Shown: one piece after another, positions 35,165 to 42,200 of the stretch | How positions within the stretch are numbered: the stretch's first letter is position 1 | Layout: every line of letters begins with the position of its first letter | Source of the DNA: Treponema sp. | GTDB lineage: Bacteria; Spirochaetota; Spirochaetia; Treponematales; Breznakiellaceae | Assembly (NCBI GenBank): GCA_009777735.1 | Contig: WRLF01000011.1 | Location: 34,741 to 98,740, forward strand | DNA: 64,000 nt | Direction of reading: 5' to 3' | Translations under genes and position numbers: made by a program | The notes under the pieces: generated by a model | Told to the model about the DNA's origin: nothing | Seen by the model: only the letters and a program-made list of their open reading frames with translations | The model's database searches: none

Positions 35165-36226
35165 ATGGCAAAATCAAGCGCAGCATCAAACCAGGCCGCC
35201 TCAACCGGCGCCAAGAAAAAAGGTCAAAAAGAATATACAGGCCGCCAGAAAGCCGCTATTTTTCTCGTCACCATAGGTTCTGAACTATCAGCGGAAATAT
35301 TCAAGTATTTACGTGAAGATGAAATAGAAACGCTCACTTTTGAAATTGCCCGTCTTGAAACCATAGACTCCGACCAGAAGGATAACGTCCTTCAGGAATT
35401 CCAGGAACTCATGATGGCAAACCAGTTTATTTCCACCGGCGGTATCGATTATGCCAGGGAATTGCTGGAAAAATCGCTGGGCAGCCAGAAAGCAATTGAT
35501 ATTATCAACCGCCTGACATCCAGTCTTCAGGTACGACCGTTTGATTTTATCCGCCGCACAGACCCCACTCATTTGTTGAACTTTATTCAGCAGGAGCATC
35601 CGCAAACCATCGCCCTTATCCTGGCCTATCTTGAACCGAATAAGGCTTCGGTAATTCTGCAGAATTTGAATCATGATGTGCAAAGCGACGTAGCCCGCCG
35701 TATTGCCACCATGGACAGAACGAGCCCGGAAGTCCTGCGTGAGGTGGAACGGGTGCTTGAAAAGAAACTTTCAACCCTCTCCAGCGAAGATTACACAACA
35801 GCCGGCGGCGTTGAAAGCATCGTTGAAATTCTCAATCTTGTTGACCGTACTTCCGAGAAACAGATTATCGAACAATTGGAAGACGAGGATCCGGAGCTTG
35901 CCGAAGAGATCAAGAAGCGCATGTTCGTGTTCGAAGATATCGTCATGCTGGACGACCGGTCCATTCAAAAAGTCATGCGGGAAGTGGACTCCCAGGAACT
36001 TGCCAAAGCGCTCAAGAGTGTGGATACCGAAGTGCAGGATAAAATATTTAAGAATATGTCCAAACGTGCTGCCGGTATGCTCAAAGAAGACATGGAGTAC
36101 ATGGGACCGATACGGCTCAAGGATGTTGAAGAAGCGCAGCAAAAAATCGTTTCGATTATCCGCCATCTTGAAGATACCGGTGAGATTGTTATTGCCCGCT
36201 CCGGTGAAGACGAGATGGTTGTATAA
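35165..36226 (+). CDS. fliG: flagellar motor switch protein FliG
   Basis: A 353-residue rotor protein carrying torque from the stators. The N-terminal FliF-binding domain starts at YTGRQKAAIFLVTIGSELS. The middle domain has the EHPQTIALIL motif and the C-terminal domain has MFVFEDIVMLDDRSIQKVMREVD with the charged torque helix. An N-terminal Lys/Ser/Ala-rich leader of about 20 residues precedes the core. It starts three bases after fliF, and the paired order fliF-fliG is universal. Confidence 0.97.
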   Translation: MAKSSAASNQAASTGAKKKGQKEYTGRQKAAIFLVTIGSELSAEIFKYLREDEIETLTFEIARLETIDSDQKDNVLQEFQELMMANQFISTGGIDYARELLEKSLGSQKAIDIINRLTSSLQVRPFDFIRRTDPTHLLNFIQQEHPQTIALILAYLEPNKASVILQNLNHDVQSDVARRIATMDRTSPEVLREVERVLEKKLSTLSSEDYTTAGGVESIVEILNLVDRTSEKQIIEQLEDEDPELAEEIKKRMFVFEDIVMLDDRSIQKVMREVDSQELAKALKSVDTEVQDKIFKNMSKRAAGMLKEDMEYMGPIRLKDVEEAQQKIVSIIRHLEDTGEIVIARSGEDEMVV

Positions 36227-36244
36227 CAATAAGAGGTTTACAGG

Positions 36245-37195
36245 ATGGCCAAAGCAGTATTCAGACCGGGAGAGCTTACCGTTATTGAAGACAGGGTAAT
36301 GATAAGCACCCATATTTCAATTAACGGTTATCAGGAATCTGCTCCGGCAGAAGATGAAAATTCTTTTGAACCTGCAGTGGAAGAATATACCGGTCCCACA
36401 GCCGAGGATCTGCGCCGTGAAGCGGATGCTTTCAGGGAAGAATGGGAAATTCAAAAAAAATCCATGATAGAGGCTGCGGAATCGGAGGCCAATGAAATTG
36501 TACAGACAGCTGAACTGTCAGCTGCCAAGGTGAAAGAGCAATACGCCGAAGAAGCCGAAATGCTTAAAGCTGCGGCCCATGAAGAGGCGGAACAGATCAT
36601 CGCCGGTGCACGGATGCAGGCGAAGGAGCTTGAAGAAGAAATCCGCAGAACAATAGATGACGAGCGAAATGCAGCTCTTGAGCAGAGCAGGGAGGAAGGC
36701 AGGGCCGAAGGTTATGCCGAAGGCAAAGTCGAGGTTGACCGGCTCATTGAACGTACACATCTTGTACTGGAACGGGCTCAGGACAAACGGGGCGAAATTT
36801 TAACCGAAACAGAACGGCAGATCATAGACTTGGTGCTGCTTATTACCCGTAAAGTTGTTAAGGTTATTTCCGAAAGCCAGCGGGATGTAATTATTGCCAA
36901 TGTGACAGAGGCTCTTCGTAAAGTGCGTGATACGGGAACCGTAATCATCCGTGTAAACCTCGCCGATCTTAAACTTGCGACCGAACATACCAAGGAATTT
37001 ATCAAAATGCTTGAAGGAGTAAAAACAATTCAGGTACAGGAAGATTCTTCGATAGATTCAGGTGGTTGTATTATCGAGACTGACTTTGGCGAAATTGATG
37101 CCCGTATTGCCAGCCAGCTTGCCGAACTGGAAGCAAAAATACTGGAAATTTCCCCCATAAAAACAAAGGTCAAGTCCAGAGCGTCAAAACTTTGA
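36245..37195 (+). CDS. fliH: flagellar export ATPase regulator FliH
   Basis: A 316-residue coiled-coil protein that binds FliI and anchors it at the export gate. The first 60 residues are acidic and poorly conserved. Residues about 60-190 are Glu/Ala-rich helix ([20 protein letters not shown]) with a GxxxG-like [12 protein letters not shown] segment. The C-terminal domain has [21 protein letters not shown] and [20 protein letters not shown], which are FliH signatures. It is longer than enteric FliH (about 235), as is common in spirochaetes. Confidence 0.92.
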   Translation: MAKAVFRPGELTVIEDRVMISTHISINGYQESAPAEDENSFEPAVEEYTGPTAEDLRREADAFREEWEIQKKSMIEAAESEANEIVQTAELSAAKVKEQYAEEAEMLKAAAHEEAEQIIAGARMQAKELEEEIRRTIDDERNAALEQSREEGRAEGYAEGKVEVDRLIERTHLVLERAQDKRGEILTETERQIIDLVLLITRKVVKVISESQRDVIIANVTEALRKVRDTGTVIIRVNLADLKLATEHTKEFIKMLEGVKTIQVQEDSSIDSGGCIIETDFGEIDARIASQLAELEAKILEISPIKTKVKSRASKL

Positions 37196-37223
37196 GTAGT
37201 TAAGCTATGTAAACGGGGGGAGC

Positions 37224-38711
37224 ATGGAAACTGCTGTTTTTGAAAAATATTTTGATACGGCTGAACGCATTGATACGATAAAGTATACCGGTAAAATCAC
37301 TAAAGTCCAGGGGCTGCTTGTTGAAAGCAGGGGCCCGCAGGCAATAATCGGTGAATTATGCAAAATTGAGCTTCCGGACAGGAGCCGTAAAAAGACCGGC
37401 GGATATATCTTTGCCGAAGTAGTAGGTTTAAGAAACGAAATAGTGCAGCTTATGCCTTTTGAGGAAACTGCCGGGCTTGAAGTGGGATGCCGCGTTATTG
37501 CACAGGGTACCCGTCTTGAAGTACCGGTATCAACGAATCTTCTGGGAAGGGTATTGGATGCAAGAGGAAACCCTATAGACGGTAAAGGTGATATTGAACC
37601 GGCTGCATTTTATCCTGCATTGGCAAATTCTCCCGATCCTTTGGCTCGGCGGCGTATATCTGAAAGGATAGTTACCGGAGTACGCGCCATTGATGGTCTG
37701 TTGGCTGTTGGCAAAGGTCAGCGGCTTGGTATTTTTTCCGGCTCCGGCGTTGGTAAATCCACCCTGCTGGGAATGATAGCCCGCAATACCAGTGCAGATG
37801 TTAATGTCGTTGCACTCATTGGCGAGCGCGGGCGGGAGGTAAATGACTTTATTGAAAATGACCTTGGCCCCGAAGGGCTTGCCCGCAGTGTGCTCATTGT
37901 AACCCCGTCCAATTCACCGCCGCTGGCACGGTTGCGCGGCGCCTATGTGGCAACTGCCGTTGCCGAATTCTTCCGTGATCAGGGTCTGGATGTCATGCTG
38001 CTTTTTGACTCGGTTACCCGTTTTGCCCGAGCCATGCGGGAAATTGGTCTTGCATCAGGTGAACCTTCGGCAACGAGGGGTTATCCGCCGAGCATGTTCG
38101 ATACCATGCCCAAACTGCTGGAACGATCGGGCACTTCCGATGTTGGCAGCATTACCGGTTTTTATACAATACTGGTAGACGGCGATGATATGGACGAGCC
38201 GGTGGCTGACACCGTGCGCGGTATTCTTGACGGCCATATCGTATTGTCCCGCCGTCTTGCCCAGGCATATCATTACCCGGCAATTGACGTACTGCAAAGC
38301 GTTTCCCGTCTTGCTCCCATTGTGTCTGAGCCTTCTGTTACTAAAGCTGCGGGCGTTATCCGCAGAAGCATGGCAGTGTATGCCGAGTCGGAAGACCTCA
38401 TCAATGTTGGCGCGTATCATTCCGGTTCCAATCCGGTAATTGATGAAGCCATAGCCAAACATCAGCCCATTGAAAAATTTTTAATTCAGGAAGTAGAAGA
38501 ACGGGCTTCAATAGAAGATACATTTACCATGATGGAAGAATTATCCGGCGTTCCCTTACAGTCCGGAGAAGTTAAATCCCCTGCAATGCAGGCGTATTCC
38601 GCACCCGGCGGTATGCAGGCGCACTTGTCTCCTTTGGAGCCGGACTGGAATGATAACAGTGTTGCCTCTCTTTTTGCCGGCCGTACCTTTGATGCAGTTT
38701 CAGATACATGA
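37224..38711 (+). CDS. fliI: flagellum-specific ATPase FliI
   Basis: A 495-residue F1-beta-like ATPase of the flagellar type III export apparatus. Walker A is IFSGSGVGKSTLLGMIAR, followed by VVALIGERGREVNDFIE and the Walker B LDVMLLFDSVTRFA. The catalytic-loop motif GEPSATRGYPPSMF and SITGFYTILVDGDDMDEP are typical of FliI. A C-terminal extension of about 45 residues (VASLFAGRTFDAVSDT at the end) is beyond the usual length. The fliJ start overlaps the fliI stop by four bases. Confidence 0.97.
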   Translation: METAVFEKYFDTAERIDTIKYTGKITKVQGLLVESRGPQAIIGELCKIELPDRSRKKTGGYIFAEVVGLRNEIVQLMPFEETAGLEVGCRVIAQGTRLEVPVSTNLLGRVLDARGNPIDGKGDIEPAAFYPALANSPDPLARRRISERIVTGVRAIDGLLAVGKGQRLGIFSGSGVGKSTLLGMIARNTSADVNVVALIGERGREVNDFIENDLGPEGLARSVLIVTPSNSPPLARLRGAYVATAVAEFFRDQGLDVMLLFDSVTRFARAMREIGLASGEPSATRGYPPSMFDTMPKLLERSGTSDVGSITGFYTILVDGDDMDEPVADTVRGILDGHIVLSRRLAQAYHYPAIDVLQSVSRLAPIVSEPSVTKAAGVIRRSMAVYAESEDLINVGAYHSGSNPVIDEAIAKHQPIEKFLIQEVEERASIEDTFTMMEELSGVPLQSGEVKSPAMQAYSAPGGMQAHLSPLEPDWNDNSVASLFAGRTFDAVSDT

Positions 38712-39157
38712 GACGCTTTAGTTTCCGCCTGCAAAAAATACTTGAGCTGCGAAAGCACCGTGAACAGGAAGCAAAAACCGAGCTGGGCCGCGCCATCGGT
38801 ATCCTTACCAAAATTGAAAATGATATTGCAATTAACAGCACAAAACACAGCCTGGCGGTGAAGGAAAGATTTACCGGAATTAATGCCTCCGATGAAACCG
38901 GCGTTTCATCCGGAGCAGTTTCAATGCTGTCCTGGGACACATACATTCTCCGGCTGGAGCAGGAGGCCGAACGCCTTGCCGAAGATGCCGCTTGTGCCGA
39001 ACAGGTTGTCGAAGAAAAACGTGAGCTGTATCTTGAAGCTTCCAGAGACCTTAAAGTCATGGAAAAACTCCGGGAAAAACGCGAAAAAGAACATCGCAAG
39101 GAAATGTTTGTTGCGGAAACGAAAGAACGGGATGATAAGGTAAGGAGTAAGGGGTAA
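38708..39157 (+). CDS. fliJ: flagellar export protein FliJ
   Basis: A 149-residue coiled-coil protein. FSFRLQKILELRKHREQEAK at the N-terminus and a Glu/Arg-rich C-terminal helix (REKREKEHRKEMFVAETKER) match FliJ, the stalk-like chaperone escort of the FliH-FliI complex. Its position after fliI with an ATGA overlap is diagnostic. The last residues (VRSKG) are encoded by a purine-rich intergenic repeat (AAGGAGTAAGGGGTAAGGG), which supplies the stop codon. This is the last flagellar gene of the operon in the window. Confidence 0.9.
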   Translation: MRRFSFRLQKILELRKHREQEAKTELGRAIGILTKIENDIAINSTKHSLAVKERFTGINASDETGVSSGAVSMLSWDTYILRLEQEAERLAEDAACAEQVVEEKRELYLEASRDLKVMEKLREKREKEHRKEMFVAETKERDDKVRSKG

Positions 39158-39249
39158 GGGATAAGGTAAAAGTGAATAGTGAATAGTGGCGTTGTCCGAG
39201 GGCTTTTGGGGCTTTCGACAAAGCTGCTGGTGATTTGGTATAAAAACAA

Positions 39250-39334
39250 CTTGCTTTTTGCACAAAAATATACTTGCTATTTGTACAATAATATACTTGC
39301 ATTTTGCTCAAAAATATATTTGCTTTTTGCTAGG
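39250..39334 (+). repeat. 23-bp tandem repeat array (3.7 copies) upstream of the DUF4143 ATPase
   Basis: Contiguous units start at 39250, 39273, 39296 and 39319. The unit is CTTGCTTTTTGCACAAAAAT plus ATA. The first three each contain a dyad (TTTTTG-CA-CAAAAA, TTG-TA-CAA, TTTTG-CT-CAAAA) centred at 39261.5, 39284.5 and 39307.5. The fourth, partial unit supplies the -35 box of the promoter. The arrangement looks like a cooperative operator. Confidence 0.8.
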
Positions 39335-39348
39335 TTTTTGAGTATAAT
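39320..39348 (+). promoter_or_regulatory. promoter of the DUF4143 ATPase gene
   Basis: TTGCTT (39320-39325), a 17-base spacer and a perfect TATAAT (39343-39348). The predicted start is near 39355 and is followed by AAGGGG and the GTG start at 39366. The -35 box lies inside the last tandem repeat unit. Confidence 0.7.
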
Positions 39349-39365
39349 TAAAGCAAGGGGATCTT

Positions 39366-40640
39366 GTGTCTTTGAAAAAAGAAGGCTACAAAGCAAGGCT
39401 TGTCGATAAAAAACTCAGGGAATATCTAAAATTATTCAGCGCTGTTTCGGTAGAAGGGCCTAAATGGTGCGGAAAAACGTGGACATCCCTTAACCACGCG
39501 AACAGTATCACGTACATCATGGATCCGGCCGGTAATTACAGTAATAAAACAAGGGCGGAGCTTAACCCTTCTCTTGTATTGGACGGAAAAATACCACATG
39601 TCATAGATGAATGGCAGGAAGTCCCCGGCATTTGGGATGCCGTCAGATTTAATGTTGATCAAAACCCCGGTTTGGGAAAGTTTATTTTAACCGGTTCTGT
39701 TACCCCTCCGCGTGTATCGTACAAACACAGCGGTACAGGAAGGATTGCTATATTACGAATGCGTCCCATGACATTGTATGAGTCCGGTGATTCACGAGAG
39801 GCAGTGTCTTTTGCTTCATTATTTTCAGGAAAAAAAATCAGACCTTTTACCGCAGATATTGATCTCCTGCACCTTATTGATATCACCATTCGGGGAGGAT
39901 GGCCGCAAACGCTCAATCTGTCCATCAGGAAGGCCGGGAGTGTTTCTGTCGAGTATATTAACGCGCTTCTTAAAAATGATTTATTCAGCGAAAGATTTTC
40001 AAAACGAAATTCGGCGAAACTGCATGTTCTGCTGCGCTCCCTGGCACGGAATAATGCTACAACAGTCAGTGATACTACTTTAACCAAAGATATTGCCGGA
40101 AATGATATGATGCTTTCCCGCAACAGTATCGTAGATTATACAGACGATCTCAAGCGAATATTTGTTTTAGAAGAAATTCCCGGCTGGATGCCGGGTATCC
40201 GCTCCAAAACCAGGATACGGATGTCGCCAAAATTGATGTTTGCCGATCCCTCTTTGGCTATCGCAGCCCTTGGCATTGGAAGACGGCGGTTGTTCGAAGA
40301 TCTTAATACCTATGGTTTTATGTTTGAAAATCTTTGTCTGCGTGATCTATGGGCGTACGCTGAATTGTATGGCGGATCTCTTTATCATTACAGAGACAAC
40401 AGTAATCTTGAAGTTGATGCAATCATTGAGATGAAAGACGGTGCATGGGGTGCCTTTGAAATAAAGCTCGGAGAAAACCAGGTTGAATCCGCCGCCCAGA
40501 CATTACTTAGATTAAAGAAGAAAATGGTGTCCGATGGGGCACGAGAACCCTCATGTCTTGTGGTTATCACAGGAGGCGGTTTGGGCAGAAAACGCGAAGA
40601 CGGGGTTTATGTAATTCCGGTTAATGCATTGAAGCCATGA
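39366..40640 (+). CDS. AAA ATPase with DUF4143 C-terminal domain
   Basis: A 424-residue protein of the widespread, uncharacterised AAA/DUF4143 family. The P-loop is GPKWCGKT at residues 31-38; the Walker B region is PHVIDEWQ. The sensor-like LGKFILTGSV follows. The C-terminal DUF4143 part ends in a nuclease-fold-like segment: LEVDAIIEMKD, then GAFEIKLGE, where D and ExK resemble a PD-(D/E)XK site. Start is GTG behind AAGGGG. These genes occur in many copies in gut bacteria and spread by transfer; their function is unknown. It stands alone after the flagellar operon under its own promoter. Confidence 0.87.
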   Translation: MSLKKEGYKARLVDKKLREYLKLFSAVSVEGPKWCGKTWTSLNHANSITYIMDPAGNYSNKTRAELNPSLVLDGKIPHVIDEWQEVPGIWDAVRFNVDQNPGLGKFILTGSVTPPRVSYKHSGTGRIAILRMRPMTLYESGDSREAVSFASLFSGKKIRPFTADIDLLHLIDITIRGGWPQTLNLSIRKAGSVSVEYINALLKNDLFSERFSKRNSAKLHVLLRSLARNNATTVSDTTLTKDIAGNDMMLSRNSIVDYTDDLKRIFVLEEIPGWMPGIRSKTRIRMSPKLMFADPSLAIAALGIGRRRLFEDLNTYGFMFENLCLRDLWAYAELYGGSLYHYRDNSNLEVDAIIEMKDGAWGAFEIKLGENQVESAAQTLLRLKKKMVSDGAREPSCLVVITGGGLGRKREDGVYVIPVNALKP

Positions 40641-40667
40641 CATTTGTTTGGTTTTTTACCAATTTCT

Positions 40668-40711
40668 TCACGCAGAGGCGCGGAGAACGCAAAGACGCAG
40701 AGAAAAGAAAA
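40668..40711 (+). repeat. CGCAGAG-type short-period repeat
   Basis: A series of related units (ACGCAGAGGCGCGGAGAACG, then CAAAGACGCAGAG) in the gap after the ATPase gene. It belongs to the same degenerate family as the pair at 29824-29925. No coding function is visible. Confidence 0.6.
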
Positions 40712-40779
40712 ATAGGAATGATGAGTGAACTTGTAATACAGCAACAGTTATGGAATATTCTAATTAGGAAGGAAATTAA

Positions 40780-41046
40780 ATGCCGCTAATATCACAATTT
40801 TATGGGATATTGATTTACATTTATAAAGAATTGAACAGCAAGCATCATATACCGCATTTCCATGCTAAATATGCCGAATTTGAAGGTGTGTATGACTTCA
40901 AGGCTAACCTCATCGAAGGCGAATTACCTCCCAAATAAAGAAAGCTTGTAGAAGCATGGACATTGCTCCATGAAGATGAATTAAATGCGGCTTGGGTTGC
41001 CTGGAGTGAAAGCGGTGAAGTAATAAAAATTGATGGATTGAGGTGA
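40780..41046 (+). pseudogene. DUF4160 protein gene interrupted by a stop codon
   Basis: The frame starts at an ATG (40780) behind AGGAAGG and encodes MPLISQFYGILIYIYKEL and HHIPHFHAKYAEFEGVYDF, the DUF4160 hallmarks. A TAA at 40936-40938 stops it after 52 residues. The same frame continues as RKLVEAWTLLHEDELNAAW and ends at 41044-41046, as a complete family member would. The TAA stands where relatives usually have a glutamine-like residue before RKL, so a CAA to TAA change is the simplest reading. DUF4160 genes are usually paired with DUF2442 genes, as here, in units that resemble toxin-antitoxin modules. A truncated 52-residue product remains possible. Confidence 0.75.
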
Positions 41047-41049
41047 TTT

Positions 41050-41316
41050 TTGATACGACCAAAAGCTATTAATGTAGAACCTTACCCTGACTACTGTTTG
41101 CTTGTTACATTCAGCAACAATGAAAAACGTATATTTGATGTTAAACCGTATTTTGATTTTAAGCCATTTAGCGAATTAAGAAATATAATATTATTCAACA
41201 CCGTTAAACCGGCCGGATTAAGCATTGAATGGCTGCATGGGCAGGATATTTGCCCCGATGAACTTTATTATAATTGTGTACCCGAAAAAGCACCTGGCTC
41301 TGCCGGAGCTGTTTAA
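41050..41316 (+). CDS. DUF2442 domain protein
   Basis: An 88-residue protein of the DUF2442 family: a Pro-rich start (IRPKAINVEPYPDYCLLVTF), NNEKRIFDVKPY, and AGLSIEWLHGQDICPDELYY. It starts at a TTG (41050) just after the broken DUF4160 gene, whose last codons carry its GAGGTGA ribosome site. DUF2442 proteins are small DNA-binding-like partners of DUF4160. The last residues (EKAPGSAGAV) lie outside the family core. The pair is probably no longer functional as a unit because its first gene is broken. Confidence 0.8.
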   Translation: MIRPKAINVEPYPDYCLLVTFSNNEKRIFDVKPYFDFKPFSELRNIILFNTVKPAGLSIEWLHGQDICPDELYYNCVPEKAPGSAGAV

Positions 41317-41395
41317 AGGCACACAAAAGCTTTCAAACAACAGTTTTGCTTTTTAGCATGGTGTCTGACACTCGAGACGCTACTTTAACATTTTC

Positions 41396-42142
41396 CTACG
41401 TATTATATTCCGCAATTTTCATTATCCATCTGTAGAAATATTTTTTGTATATTTTTTCTTTTTGTTTCCACCATTGAGAACATACATAATAATTACCAAT
41501 TTTTTCTTTCCAGTAACGACTATGACCTTTCCTGTCAACTAATTTGGTTTTATCATTTTGAATTATTGGATAAGGAATACCAAAGACATTAATACAATAA
41601 TCTTTGTTTAACATATTATTTATTTCAATGTCAGGAATTAGGTTTTTATCAAAAAACAAACGTAATAATCTTTTTATAAAATCCTGAGTCGTTTCATTTT
41701 CGTTTTTATGCAATGGAACATTTACTCCTTTTATTTTAACAGAATCATTTATAGCATCATCGTTATCTTCGGCGGAATCATCAGATTCAATGTTAGATTC
41801 TGTCGAGATTTGAATTTCATCATCAAATTCATCAGTTACAGGTATACCGCCCATGGTTTCACAATTTGACTTTATAAGATCAAGTTTTGCTTCATCTAAA
41901 TAAAACCACTCCCCTTTTACACGATAATTGTCAAAAACACCCTGTATTATTTGTTCTGCTCTAAGACTATCCTCAAATTGATATGCAAAAACAGTTTCAA
42001 ATTCTCCGGGCATTTTTAAGCCAAGTCCATAGAATCTTTCTTTTACTGTGTTTTTTGTTATACCAATTTTATACGGCATTTCGTTTGTTTCATAATTGCG
42101 AATCCATTTATTAAAAACAACATACAATTTTCCTGATTCCAT
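41396..42142 (-). CDS. GIY-YIG nuclease family protein (T5orf172-like)
   Basis: A 248-residue protein. The N-terminal domain has LYVVFNKWIRNYETNEMPYK and IGITKNTVKERFYGLG, the T5orf172 version of the GIY-YIG fold, followed by FEDSLRAEQIIQGVFDNYRV and GEWFYLD. The C-terminal half is acidic (a DDEIQISTE-rich linker) and then an Asn/Lys-rich domain of unknown type. The start at 42142 is preferred because GGAAGG lies six bases upstream; the ATG at 42148 is too close to it. Codon use is A/T-richer than in neighbours, which hints at acquisition. Targets are unknown. Confidence 0.8.
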   Translation of the reverse strand: MESGKLYVVFNKWIRNYETNEMPYKIGITKNTVKERFYGLGLKMPGEFETVFAYQFEDSLRAEQIIQGVFDNYRVKGEWFYLDEAKLDLIKSNCETMGGIPVTDEFDDEIQISTESNIESDDSAEDNDDAINDSVKIKGVNVPLHKNENETTQDFIKRLLRLFFDKNLIPDIEINNMLNKDYCINVFGIPYPIIQNDKTKLVDRKGHSRYWKEKIGNYYVCSQWWKQKEKIYKKYFYRWIMKIAEYNT

Positions 42143-42200
42143 AATCATCCTTCCTAATACTTATTATCCTCCTGCCCTCATACAAGGACTGGTGTTCTTT

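Noticed and set aside
38572..39249. Minus-strand coding region over fliI/fliJ
   Set aside because: Serine/arginine-rich shadow of real genes with no ribosome site or family resemblance.
39250..39334. CRISPR array
   Set aside because: The 23-bp units are contiguous with no spacers, few in number, overlap a promoter, and no cas genes are nearby.
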